The notes under the pieces: model-generated
Database searches by the model: none
Seen by the model: the letters and a program-made list of their open reading frames with translations, nothing else
What the model was told of the DNA's origin: nothing
Assembly: GCA_035284745.1 (NCBI GenBank)
Contig: JAYKIL010000008.1
Span: 1 to 64,000 of the forward strand
DNA: 64,000 bases
Source: JAYKJB01 sp035284745 [NCBI: Candidatus Sericytochromatia bacterium]
GTDB lineage: Bacteria > Cyanobacteriota > Sericytochromatia > S15B-MN24
Reading direction: 5' to 3'
Made by a program: the position numbers and the translations under genes
Shown here: positions 10,977 to 18,843 of the stretch, one piece after another
How positions within the stretch are numbered: the stretch's first letter is position 1
How the letters are laid out: each line of letters opens with the position of its first letter

Positions 10977-12579
10977 GAGTATTTTTCTCCACGGATGCGG
11001 CTTTCACGAATTTTTCCAGGCCATAGCCTGCCAGGCGGTTGTGATAGTAGTAAAGCAACTTTAGGTCGACCAGTCGAACCTCCTCTCCCACCTGCTCGAC
11101 CAATGGGCGGGAGTGATACATCTGGAAATAGCCGAAGGCCCGTTCTAAAACGTGTTCGATTGAGTCTTGCCGAATGCCGTCCGACACTTCGATTTTTCCT
11201 TCAGCGACCAAGCCCAGCAACTCAATCCGGAGTGCGAGGGTCACGGTCTCGACGAGGTCGATCGGCAGCGTTTCGTTCGCAGTTAAACGCAGCAGGCGGT
11301 AAAGCTCAAGTTGTGGATGACGAACGCGCAGCAGTTCAAAGAGCGTGAAGGCGGCCAGGTGAGTCGACAGGATCACGTTGTGTCGTTGAAATGAGCGGCA
11401 AATCGCCTCGCCACACTCCCGTGTGTATTCTGCATCTCGACGCGCGTCAGCGCCGAACACGCCCTCCGTTAACAAGTAACGGTGCAATTCTATCGGGCGT
11501 CCGTGAGGATCGAGTGATCGGCCCGCTTGATCCACCGGATTGCCCAATGGATCAAGCGCTGGCGCAATGTTAATCACCATATGGCCGTCGAAATTTAGAA
11601 TGGCTCGCGCATAAGACCAGATCCGGCCCACGCGGCTGAATTCATCATCTTCAATGATATAGCGGCTTTTTCCAACGGCTTTGAGATGGTCATCGATTTG
11701 ACTGGCGGCCTCCAAGACCAACGGGTAATTGATGGTCACTGGAACAATGAAGATGTTGGGATTCGGTCTGTTTTGAAGGATATTATTGATGTATGCCGAC
11801 AAGCCTGTGCCGAGCAACCCGAGTTTAAGTTTCTGCTCCACGGCGCCCGAGCGCGACCGTGTCCCGCCCGGAAAAAAAAGGCTGTGGAATCCTCGTTCGA
11901 GAATCACTGACGAGTAGTTCTTCAGAACATTTTTGTAAAGTTCATTTTTGAGACGCCGATCAACGCGATAGGCTCCTAAATTGTGCATGAAATATCCGAC
12001 CAAACGGTTGGAGAACAGATTTTTTCCCGCCCCGTAGGTCACTGGCGGCAATCCCAAGCGATCGAGTGCAAAACCGAGCACAATGGAATCTAGGTTTGAG
12101 GAGTGCGTCGGGACCAGAATGACGGTGCCGATTTTTGCAAGCTGCCGCAGTTCCTCGATTTTACCTCGCACCTGGATTCTACGCTCCAATTCCTCCATTC
12201 GGGGGGCATTGGACAGGGCCCTTTTGCGAAACAGCAGTGACAGTCCCCGTGGAATGATTGACGTGGCGAAACGGTAGACGTTGGGGTTAAAACTGCCCAC
12301 GATATCTCGGGCATAGTCTGTTGTGAGTTGACGCAAAATTTGAGCTTGTTCGGCGGGGGAACGTTTACCCAGTCGACGGTAAAGGTCGGTCCAGGCACGC
12401 ATCCGCTGCGTGTGCTTGGGCGTTCCCTCCAGTCGCGCTAACTCCTGAAATGCAACGTCATTAATGGCTAGTTCTGCGGCTTCGGGATTTCGCCCCGTGT
12501 CTAGAAGGGTGCGGCGAATCACTTCCGCGACGATGTCGGCGCGTTCGCCGTTAAATTGGTGAATTTTCCAGCTATCCAA
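10969..12579 (-). CDS. PlsB-type glycerol-3-phosphate / 1-acyl-glycerol-phosphate acyltransferase
   Basis: Transfers an acyl chain to glycerol phosphate in membrane lipid synthesis. The acyltransferase HX4D motif is His159-Asp164 (THSSNLDS) and the phosphate-binding motif is FPGGTRSRSG at 236-245; a further motif, IVPVTINYP, follows near 277. At 536 aa it is shorter than PlsB of enterics (~800) and longer than PlsC (~240), with a helical N-terminal region of ~140 residues and a C-terminal region of ~200 residues. No strong membrane helix is seen. Overlap with gpsA supports a glycerol-3-phosphate acyltransferase role over a lysophosphatidate one, but this is inference. Confidence 0.85.
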   Translation of the reverse strand: MDSWKIHQFNGERADIVAEVIRRTLLDTGRNPEAAELAINDVAFQELARLEGTPKHTQRMRAWTDLYRRLGKRSPAEQAQILRQLTTDYARDIVGSFNPNVYRFATSIIPRGLSLLFRKRALSNAPRMEELERRIQVRGKIEELRQLAKIGTVILVPTHSSNLDSIVLGFALDRLGLPPVTYGAGKNLFSNRLVGYFMHNLGAYRVDRRLKNELYKNVLKNYSSVILERGFHSLFFPGGTRSRSGAVEQKLKLGLLGTGLSAYINNILQNRPNPNIFIVPVTINYPLVLEAASQIDDHLKAVGKSRYIIEDDEFSRVGRIWSYARAILNFDGHMVINIAPALDPLGNPVDQAGRSLDPHGRPIELHRYLLTEGVFGADARRDAEYTRECGEAICRSFQRHNVILSTHLAAFTLFELLRVRHPQLELYRLLRLTANETLPIDLVETVTLALRIELLGLVAEGKIEVSDGIRQDSIEHVLERAFGYFQMYHSRPLVEQVGEEVRLVDLKLLYYYHNRLAGYGLEKFVKAASVEKNTRV

Positions 12580-12607
12580 CCCGGGCCTCTTCTGATTCGC
12601 GTGACGC

Positions 12608-12943
12608 TTAAATGTGGCGTTGGGATACCGGTTCCCTGAAGAGCCTTGAGAGAAGCTCCCCCGGCCGCACCCAGGGCGTGAAGGTCAGTCTTTCCAGTGT
12701 GCGCCGCGTTTGTTCGAGTCGTTCCCTTTGCTCGCTTGTGCCCAGAGTATTCGATACCTCTTCTAATCTCCACGCTGAGGCCAACATCCCACCAAACAGG
12801 GCGAAGGCCAAGCCCTGCTCGCAGGCCTTCAGAATCAGTGCGTCCTGCCAGGGTAGTTCACGAGCTGCCTCTTGAAAGCAGTGGCTGATTAATTGGCGAA
12901 GGGTTTCAAACTCTTCGGGGATCAAGGGGGGGGCAGTCCGCAT
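12608..12943 (-). CDS. Small helical protein of unknown function, 111 aa
   Basis: No family recognised. The protein is helical, with a hydrophobic patch around residues 40-60 (FALFGGMLASAW) that is too short and polar for a certain membrane helix. I chose the ATG at 12943 because AGGAGA lies 10 nt upstream; a longer reading from a GTG at 13012 has no ribosome site. It is the first gene of the unit that continues with the acyltransferase and gpsA, 28 bp upstream of the former. Confidence 0.6.
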   Translation of the reverse strand: MRTAPPLIPEEFETLRQLISHCFQEAARELPWQDALILKACEQGLAFALFGGMLASAWRLEEVSNTLGTSEQRERLEQTRRTLERLTFTPWVRPGELLSRLFREPVSQRHI

Positions 12944-13053
12944 GGGTAAATGTCTCCTGACTGGCCATGCTGTACCCGCAAAGGCCGGCCTTATTAACGA
13001 CTGGCTTGACACTGTCTTCTCGCTGGAAGTACCGTCGTAGAGGAGTTTCCCGC

Positions 13054-13473
13054 TTGCGAAAATTCTTCTTCGTTTTTCACCTTTTTTTTATCTTCCTTCT
13101 GTGCGGATTGCCTGGGTGCGCGCCTGATGGCGGGTCCCAAGTCTCCGGGACTGTGCACATCTCGGAATCTGTGTCTTTCCGGCCTTTGGAAAGTGACGCG
13201 CTTTTCATTACCGCGCGGGCGCGGGGGAGCAGTGGTCCCCCCCTGGCAGTCGTCAAGATGCTGGGAGTGCGCTTCCCTGTGAAGTACACCATCGGCCAAG
13301 ACGACGTCATGATTCCAGGTGCCTGGTTTAAAGGCGATGTGGAGATTCGTGTGATCTTGAGGCGCTCAGGATTTATTAACATTCCGACGCCCGCCGATCT
13401 GGCGGGGCGGAGTGAAGGGACACATCCTCCGGGGGCACGAGATGTGGACGTCGAACTGACCCGTGAAATCTGA
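13054..13473 (+). CDS. Lipoprotein consisting of a CcmI/CycH C-terminal-type domain
   Basis: The TTG at 13054 with GAGGAG 8 nt upstream gives a 139-aa protein whose first 22 residues are a lipoprotein signal ending in the lipobox LPGC. Almost all of the mature protein resembles the C-terminal domain of the cytochrome c maturation factor CcmI/CycH: the pattern sGTVHISESVSF, then DALFITARARG, GPPLAVVK, FPVKYTIGQDDVM and a terminal PADLAGRSEG. In CcmI this periplasmic domain helps present apocytochrome c. Here it stands alone on a lipid anchor, with no TPR or membrane helices and no ccm genes nearby. It overlaps the following radical SAM gene by 11 nt. An ATG at 12967 would give a longer N terminus without a signal at the end and is less likely. 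Confidence 0.72.
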   Translation: MRKFFFVFHLFFIFLLCGLPGCAPDGGSQVSGTVHISESVSFRPLESDALFITARARGSSGPPLAVVKMLGVRFPVKYTIGQDDVMIPGAWFKGDVEIRVILRRSGFINIPTPADLAGRSEGTHPPGARDVDVELTREI

Positions 13474-14563
13474 TGCGTCTCTAAAGCTCTGGCTCAATCC
13501 TGATGGAACGGTGTTTTTCGAGGACCCCGAGGCCAGTGCGATTCTGCTGGCGCAGGCGTTAGAACCCGATTTTGCCTGGCCTTCCCCGGTGCAATGGGAG
13601 TATCGGGGGGCTTTGGGAAGGACGCGGAGGCGGAGTGGCGTCGCTCAAGGTGTGGCAGACCTGTGGGTGCTTCATCAATCGCTTTTGTCTGTTGAACCCA
13701 AACCCGGAGGGGTGACGGGTGAAACGAATCTGCTCGATGTTAAGCGCGCCATCGCGCGGCAGATGATGGAACGTTGTGATCTGTGTGCTCACCATTGCGG
13801 GGTGAATCGTTTGCTGGATACCCGGGGACCGTGCGGTACAGGCATGCACAGTTATTTTGCGTCTCCTGTCCTCCATGAGGCCGAAGAACCCGAAATTGCC
13901 CCTTCACTGAATATTCCTTTGACGGGCTGTTCCTGGCACTGTGTTTACTGCCATACCCCCGCTTTGATCAACGGGGTGGATTCGGGAACTCGCTTAGAGG
14001 CCAGGACCTACTCACAGATTTATGAGGCGCTCGCCCACCCTCGGGTGAGAAGCTTAAGTTTTGTGGGCGGTAATCCGGACCAACATCTCCCGGCCATTCT
14101 CGATCTGTTGGCGGCAGCGCCCGAGGGTTTTGATTTGCCGGTCGTTTGGAATTCCAATATGTACGGCAGTGACGCTTTGTATCGTTTGCTGGATGGGGTG
14201 GTGGATGTTTATGTCGGCGACCTCAGATATGGAAACGATGAGTGCGCGGCGCGGCTGTCAGGGATTGCTTCGTGTTGGGAAACCGTTCGCCGCAACTGGC
14301 TGGCCGTGGCACAGCAATCCGTGGGCCTGATCGCAAGGGTTTTGATTCTGCCAACCCACGTGGAATGTTGCGCCAAGCCGATACTCGAGTTGATTGCTCA
14401 AGAGTTGCCGCGGGCCCGGGTGTCCCTCCTTGATCAATTTCACCCTGCGTATGCCACCGCTCACCGAGCGCCCGAAATGGCCCGGCGTCCCAGCCCGGAT
14501 GAAATCGCGCGTGTGCGCCGGATGGCTCAGAAACTCGAACTCAGGATGGTGGGCGTCAGTTGA
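13463..14563 (+). CDS. Radical SAM protein, PflA-like (PflX / COG1313 type)
   Basis: Binds a [4Fe-4S] cluster and S-adenosylmethionine to start radical chemistry. The cluster motif CX3CX2C is Cys156-Cys160-Cys163 (CSWHCVYC). Ahead of it is a second cysteine set (CDLCAHHC at 105-112 and Cys124), the arrangement seen in the 'uncharacterised Fe-S protein PflX' family related to pyruvate formate-lyase activase. The SAM-binding stretch SFVGGNPDQHLPAIL follows. 366 aa is usual. The start GTG lies within the end of the CcmI-like lipoprotein gene, so translation is coupled. Substrate unknown. Confidence 0.85.
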   Translation: MKSDASLKLWLNPDGTVFFEDPEASAILLAQALEPDFAWPSPVQWEYRGALGRTRRRSGVAQGVADLWVLHQSLLSVEPKPGGVTGETNLLDVKRAIARQMMERCDLCAHHCGVNRLLDTRGPCGTGMHSYFASPVLHEAEEPEIAPSLNIPLTGCSWHCVYCHTPALINGVDSGTRLEARTYSQIYEALAHPRVRSLSFVGGNPDQHLPAILDLLAAAPEGFDLPVVWNSNMYGSDALYRLLDGVVDVYVGDLRYGNDECAARLSGIASCWETVRRNWLAVAQQSVGLIARVLILPTHVECCAKPILELIAQELPRARVSLLDQFHPAYATAHRAPEMARRPSPDEIARVRRMAQKLELRMVGVS

Positions 14564-14577
14564 GTAAATAAAAGCGC

Positions 14578-15255
14578 TTAGGGTTCATTGCCGGAGGCCC
14601 GCTGAAGCAAGAGCAACAAGGCCGAGAACGTCGTGACGGCTCCTAAGACGGTTTGTCCCGCTGCCAATACTTCCTGCCACGCTGGCCAAGGGTTGCGGCC
14701 CACCTGCAGCCTGTCGCCGGGTTCTATGCGCACATTGTTCGTTAAATCACCGGTTTCCATCATGGCTTCTACGTTAACGGGGATGCGTTGGGCATTGGGG
14801 CCATCCCCCCGCAGGATGACCACATCGTCACGTAACGCGCGGAGCGTGAACCCCCCGGCGTCCGCGATGGTGTCAATGACCCGTTGGTCCGGCCTGGAGA
14901 GTACGACGACCCCGGGTTTGGAAACTTCTCCGAGCACAGTCGCGGTGCGGGGGCGAAATGTGCTTATGACGATGCTGACTTGGGGATTGTGTATGAGGTC
15001 TGTGAGTCGCTGCGTAAGCAGTGCTTGTAGTTGCTTGACGGAAAGCCCACGCGCCTGGAATTCGTCGAGAAATGGAATCACGACCATTCCATCGGGCTGG
15101 ATCTGAAACGTGCCGCCATATTGGGATGCGCCACGAATGGTAATCGTGACGCTGTCTCCATAATCCAAAGCGTACTTGGCGAGGGCGGGACTCCCAATGC
15201 CCCACACATTGACAGCGAGGGCCAAGCCCAACACCGTTCGCACCACTCGATCCAT
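14578..15255 (-). CDS. Polysaccharide export protein (Wza-like, SLBB domain)
   Basis: An exported protein of the outer-membrane polysaccharide export family. A signal peptide (residues 1-26, cleavage near ALA) precedes the poly-export domain (YALDYGDSVTITI ... IQPDGMVVIPFLDEF) and an SLBB domain (TATVLGEVSKPGVVVL ... ADAGGF). The C terminus holds a hydrophobic helix (residues ~200-220) instead of the long amphipathic helix of classic Wza. At 225 aa it is at the short end of the family. The ATG at 15255 has GGAGGGAGG upstream; a TTG at 15285 has none. No tyrosine kinase or flippase gene is adjacent. Confidence 0.88.
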   Translation of the reverse strand: MDRVVRTVLGLALAVNVWGIGSPALAKYALDYGDSVTITIRGASQYGGTFQIQPDGMVVIPFLDEFQARGLSVKQLQALLTQRLTDLIHNPQVSIVISTFRPRTATVLGEVSKPGVVVLSRPDQRVIDTIADAGGFTLRALRDDVVILRGDGPNAQRIPVNVEAMMETGDLTNNVRIEPGDRLQVGRNPWPAWQEVLAAGQTVLGAVTTFSALLLLLQRASGNEP

Positions 15256-15373
15256 GGGCGCCTCCCTCCAAATACTCGGTTCCAAAACAGCGACCAGCCG
15301 TCAGTGTAGCGTTCATGTTGCGTCTTGAGAAGTTGCCTGCCTATCCAGCGGCGGTGTGATACAGTGTGTCGCG

Positions 15374-16474
15374 ATGGCTGCGGCAAATGAACTTCTCGTC
15401 GACCTGCCCAGGGGACCAGGCGTCTATCTCTTCTTCGACGCCTCTGAGCGCCTGCTTTACGTTGGGAAATCGATTCGCATCCGTGAGAGGGTTCAAAGTT
15501 ATTTTCGGGAGGACGGAGGGCACTCCCGTCGAACGTCTCGGCTTAAGCTTGAGATTGCGCGGATCGAGTCAGTTCCGTGCGGTTCTGAACTCGAGGCGAT
15601 GTTGCTTGAGGGTCAGTTGATTAGAACGCGGATGCCACTCTATAACGTGCGGGGTCGTCGCTCACGCCACTATCCCTTTATTCGGATCATCGATCAACCG
15701 TGGCCCCGTGTCGAAGTCACCTACGAGATACAGGAGGGTGAAGGGCGCTACTTTGGTCCTTTTCTGGGGGAGCATTTTGTTCGCGAAATATTAGACGCCC
15801 TCAGGCCATTGTTTCGTTGGCGCAGTTGTTTCCCGTTGGCGTCACGCGCTTGTTTCGAGCACACCACGGGACGGTGCTCTGCGCCGTGTGTGGGTGCTGT
15901 GGCGGCGGAACAATACGAGGCTCAGATTGAGGAACTCGCCTCGTTGCTAGCAGGGTTAGATGACTCCCCCTTGCGACGTTTGGAGGATGATATGCATCGG
16001 GCGGCCCAAGCCCTACAGTTTGAGAGGGCAGCCATTCTGCGCGATCGCTTGACGCTTCTGCGCCCATGGTGGGAGCGACGGCGGGGTATGCTCAGCGTGA
16101 TCGCGGAGCTCGAAATTTTGATTGTATTGCCCGGCGTAGAAAAGGGAACCTCGGTGTGGTTGCTGGTGCGCCGGGGGCGGTTGGTTCACACCGAGGCCAC
16201 AGCCAGGCCCTCCCGCGCCAAAGAACTCGAGACGATTCTATTCACGGCGCTACAAAGCCCGCCGCCCAGCCTTGCAGTCCAGCAAAACGAGCTGGACCAA
16301 ATTAACCTGTTGGTGGCGTGGCTTCATCGACACCGTGACGACGGCTGCTGCGTCAACCTCTCAGGGCGTTCATTCGATGATTCCATGAGCGAGGCGTGGC
16401 GCATCGCACGCCGCTACGAGAACGCGCTTCCCGAAAATCAAGCCGATGACTTGGCCGACATCAAGGAGCGCTGA
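15374..16474 (+). CDS. Short UvrC-like protein: GIY-YIG nuclease plus UVR domain
   Basis: The N-terminal ~85 residues are a GIY-YIG endonuclease (GVYLFFDASERLLYVGKS, with the metal-binding Glu in MLLEGQLI). Then comes the UvrC-specific region YFGPFLGEHFVREILDAL, the Cys-containing linker (CFEHTTGRCSAPCVG) and a UvrB-binding UVR helix pair near 190-230. After that only ~130 residues of poorly matching sequence remain: the RNase H-like endonuclease half and the helix-hairpin-helix repeats of full UvrC (~600 aa) are missing. It thus resembles E. coli Cho, which makes only the 3' incision in nucleotide excision repair. Start ATG 15374 chosen; a GTG at 15356 is possible. Its end overlaps the convergent MshEN-repeat gene by 37 nt. 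Confidence 0.85.
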   Translation: MAAANELLVDLPRGPGVYLFFDASERLLYVGKSIRIRERVQSYFREDGGHSRRTSRLKLEIARIESVPCGSELEAMLLEGQLIRTRMPLYNVRGRRSRHYPFIRIIDQPWPRVEVTYEIQEGEGRYFGPFLGEHFVREILDALRPLFRWRSCFPLASRACFEHTTGRCSAPCVGAVAAEQYEAQIEELASLLAGLDDSPLRRLEDDMHRAAQALQFERAAILRDRLTLLRPWWERRRGMLSVIAELEILIVLPGVEKGTSVWLLVRRGRLVHTEATARPSRAKELETILFTALQSPPPSLAVQQNELDQINLLVAWLHRHRDDGCCVNLSGRSFDDSMSEAWRIARRYENALPENQADDLADIKER

Positions 16475-16866
16475 AGGGCCAACACTTCATCGATTTGCTC
16501 TTTTGTGCAGTGACCGAGGCGAACAAACGCCTCGCCCAGTTGGCACCCTTCCGCCTGCTGATAATCGAGCGCCTCCAGCAACTGAATGAAGCCAATATCT
16601 CCCTGATGCAACAACAGCTCTCCGAGCCGTATTCCCGCCTTGTAATCCTTCAAGGCTTGAATGAGGTTGTCTGTCGTCAAAACGCCCCGTTTAACCAGCA
16701 ATTCTCCGATCTTCAAGTGCGACTTGAGTTCTTTTTGTGCAGCGAGCCCGGACTCTAACTGTTCCCGCTCAATCAGGCCGCGGGAGATCAAAAACTCGCC
16801 GAAAAACCCCGCATTTATCTCTTGGAGAAAGCTCTCTCTAACCTCTTTTGAGGCTTCAAACATCAT
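16438..16866 (-). CDS. Stand-alone MshEN-type repeat protein (four half repeats)
   Basis: A 142-aa cytoplasmic protein in which one motif recurs four times, at about residues 21-45, 51-76, 79-105 and 109-135, with the core (R/K)hGExLhxxGxhxxxxLxxALxxQ. This is the repeat of the MshEN domain (N-terminal domain of GspE/PilB/MshE secretion and pilus ATPases), where paired repeats form a receptor for cyclic di-GMP in MshE. The third repeat (RLGELLLHQG ... LLEALDYQ) is closest to that consensus. There is no ATPase domain. The ATG overlaps the stop of the FlhA-like gene in an ATGA junction, so the two proteins are made together in similar amounts. Binding of c-di-GMP is inference. Confidence 0.75.
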   Translation of the reverse strand: MMFEASKEVRESFLQEINAGFFGEFLISRGLIEREQLESGLAAQKELKSHLKIGELLVKRGVLTTDNLIQALKDYKAGIRLGELLLHQGDIGFIQLLEALDYQQAEGCQLGEAFVRLGHCTKEQIDEVLALQRSLMSAKSSA

Positions 16867-18158
16867 AGGGCTCCTTCCTCTGTATCAACCGGCAATGTCG
16901 GCTCTCTGTCCGAGCGGTCGTTGCGGCCCCCCTCACTGTCCCGCAGAGGTGGTACCAGGGGACGTGTGACAGGGGGTTGAGACGCGTCTTGACGCATCGC
17001 TCTCTCGAGGCTGGCTTGCACGTTCGCAAGCCGTTCGGTCCGGGCGGGCATGCCGAGGCCACGACAGACCACCGATACCAATTCGTCTGTCGAGAAAAAT
17101 GGAATGTGTGAGCTCAATTTCCACGTTTCGTCCATACTCAGTTGTTTGTCGGCCAAGTAGTTAATGAAATGATTCATCAGTATTTCAATGATACGGGGCA
17201 AATTACGGATGCTTTGTCCTCGACGTAACATCGCTTGGAGCACCAAGCGAAGCTCACTTAAAGACATGAACCGGCCCAGCAACTCTGGTATCGTTTCTTT
17301 GCCAATGGCCATTTCGTGCACGCGCAGAAGTTGGTCGAGTTCTTGGTTGGTAAATAATCTCGCCGCGTGGCGCCGAATGACATCTTCGAGGTGAGCGGCC
17401 AGAAGCTCGGCGCGGGTCTCAACTTTGCCCTCCCAAGCGTTGGCCGCTCCTTGGGCGATCCACGCGAGGGGGTCAGGCCGGCTGGGATGCGGTTCTACTT
17501 TCCAGTCCGTGGGCAGACCGGGGCCCAGTGCTGCAACGCACCCCGGAGGCAAACGCCCTTCGCCCACGGTCTCGCCGTAGATTCGAATCGCGTAGCCTTC
17601 GGGTCCCAACACGGGGTTTTCGTTCAGATGCACCAGCGGGAAGGCAAAGCCCAGGTCCTGCGCAATGAGGTATCGCGAACGCGCAATCAGGTCTTGCAGA
17701 GGGCCGTTGCCCTCGTTAAACGCCGGATCACGTGCCAGGGTCGCGCTCAAGTCGACCGTCAACGGAAGTGTGATGAGGCTCTGCAAAACCATTTCTGGGA
17801 CACGTCCAATGAGGGCTTCGTTGGCGCTGTCAGGGACCGTCAGCGCGACGGATTCTCCCTGGATGTCAATCGGCTCCCGGGCTTCGTTGGGCCTCATACC
17901 ACCCAAAAGGCCCGTGATGGCTCGTTTAGCACCCTCGATAAGGCCTGAACCGTTTGAGACAGGGGCGAGTTCGGGCGGCCACAAGCCCACCGCCCCGAGT
18001 TGCCTGTGTAGCTGGCGCAACCGGTGAGGCGTGTGTCGAGCCACGAAATCAGGCCAGTCCTCTTCCAGCAGCAGACAGTACTCGGCGAACAAACGCATCG
18101 CCTCTTCATAGCGATAGCGGCCAACCAGCAAGTTTAGGGCTTTTTCTCTATCTACCAT
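16863..18158 (-). CDS. Soluble protein with the cytoplasmic domain of the FlhA/SctV type III export gate
   Basis: In flagellar and type III secretion systems FlhA/SctV has eight membrane helices followed by a cytoplasmic domain that forms a nonameric ring and docks chaperone-substrate pairs. This 431-aa protein has no membrane helix, but residues ~150-370 align in order with that domain: LIAQDLGFAFPLVHLNENP (152-182), IRIYGETVGEGRLPPG (191-206), the helix LLAAHLEDVIRRHAARLFTNQE (252-273), then IPELLGRFMSLSELRLVLQ (290-308) and LRRGQSIRNLPRIIEIL (311-327), and STDELVSVVCRGLGM (356-370). An insertion lies at ~328-355 and the last subdomain (SD4) is replaced by a polar, proline-rich tail. Residues 1-75 are a separate helical region of unknown kind. 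The ATG at 18158 has GAGG upstream. No other type III gene is in the window. Coupled to the MshEN-repeat gene. Confidence 0.82.
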   Translation of the reverse strand: MVDREKALNLLVGRYRYEEAMRLFAEYCLLLEEDWPDFVARHTPHRLRQLHRQLGAVGLWPPELAPVSNGSGLIEGAKRAITGLLGGMRPNEAREPIDIQGESVALTVPDSANEALIGRVPEMVLQSLITLPLTVDLSATLARDPAFNEGNGPLQDLIARSRYLIAQDLGFAFPLVHLNENPVLGPEGYAIRIYGETVGEGRLPPGCVAALGPGLPTDWKVEPHPSRPDPLAWIAQGAANAWEGKVETRAELLAAHLEDVIRRHAARLFTNQELDQLLRVHEMAIGKETIPELLGRFMSLSELRLVLQAMLRRGQSIRNLPRIIEILMNHFINYLADKQLSMDETWKLSSHIPFFSTDELVSVVCRGLGMPARTERLANVQASLERAMRQDASQPPVTRPLVPPLRDSEGGRNDRSDREPTLPVDTEEGAL

Positions 18159-18375
18159 TTCCGGCCTCGCAGGACATCCCAAAACCGCGCTTATTTGCGG
18201 CCTCGAGCTTTTTTTGATCCTCTGGAGCCAACGCGCGGCAAGCGCCTATTCCGGTTATACCCTGAACGTCGTGCCTAACGCCACGGATGTTGAGTTATCT
18301 CGTGTTGATTGACGCCGGGGCCATTTTTTCTTACTGTCGGGAAGACTGACTTCAACAGGCTGCCGTGGGGTATCT

Positions 18376-18843
18376 ATGGAACCGTTGGACCTTTTTTATG
18401 TGATTCTCAGCGTCTGCGTGCTTCTTCTGACGGGAGTACTGCTCGCTGTCCTTTGGCAAGCAGGGCGCCTTCTGGCGACCTTGCGATGCGAGGTGTTAGG
18501 GCGAACGGTCGAGGTTCTTGATGAGGTGAAAGCCAACCTGAAACAGGTGGAGACCCTGACCCGTGATGTGGATGTCACTGTCTCCTATACCAACGAGATC
18601 GTCGATACCGTCCGGCGCGGTGTGCGCGGCCTGGAAGAGGGCTTGGACCACGCGGGGCGGACGACCACAGCGTTTTTCAAGGTCAAACTCGCAGCGGCCT
18701 CACGGGGCGTCGCGGCGGGTTGGTCCGTTTTGGTAGGTGCTGCCAGACGAGGGCCACTGTCTCCTCTGCGTAAACAAACTGAATCCTGCGTAGGGGATGC
18801 AAAAACAGACGAAGCCGCCGATTACCCCGCCTCCGTCGTTTGA
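18376..18843 (+). CDS. DUF948-like membrane protein
   Basis: One N-terminal membrane helix (residues ~7-30) followed by a long amphipathic coiled coil (LDEVKANLKQVETLTRDVDVTV ... NEIVDTVRRG) and a short basic tail. This is the layout of the DUF948 family, small membrane proteins found next to cell-wall and general stress genes whose function is not known. 155 aa is typical. It converges with the glycosyltransferase gene, overlapping it by 22 nt at the 3' ends. The 217 bp upstream hold no feature I can support. Confidence 0.72.
   Translation: MEPLDLFYVILSVCVLLLTGVLLAVLWQAGRLLATLRCEVLGRTVEVLDEVKANLKQVETLTRDVDVTVSYTNEIVDTVRRGVRGLEEGLDHAGRTTTAFFKVKLAAASRGVAAGWSVLVGAARRGPLSPLRKQTESCVGDAKTDEAADYPASVV

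Noticed and set aside
12967-13053. Extended N terminus of the CcmI-like lipoprotein from ATG 12967
   Set aside because: It would bury the lipoprotein signal 29 residues inside the protein and has no ribosome site, while TTG 13054 has GAGGAG at good spacing.
16863-18158. Complete type III secretion or flagellar cluster
   Set aside because: Only the FlhA-C-like domain is present; none of the neighbours resembles FlhB, FliP/Q/R, FliI, basal-body or needle proteins.
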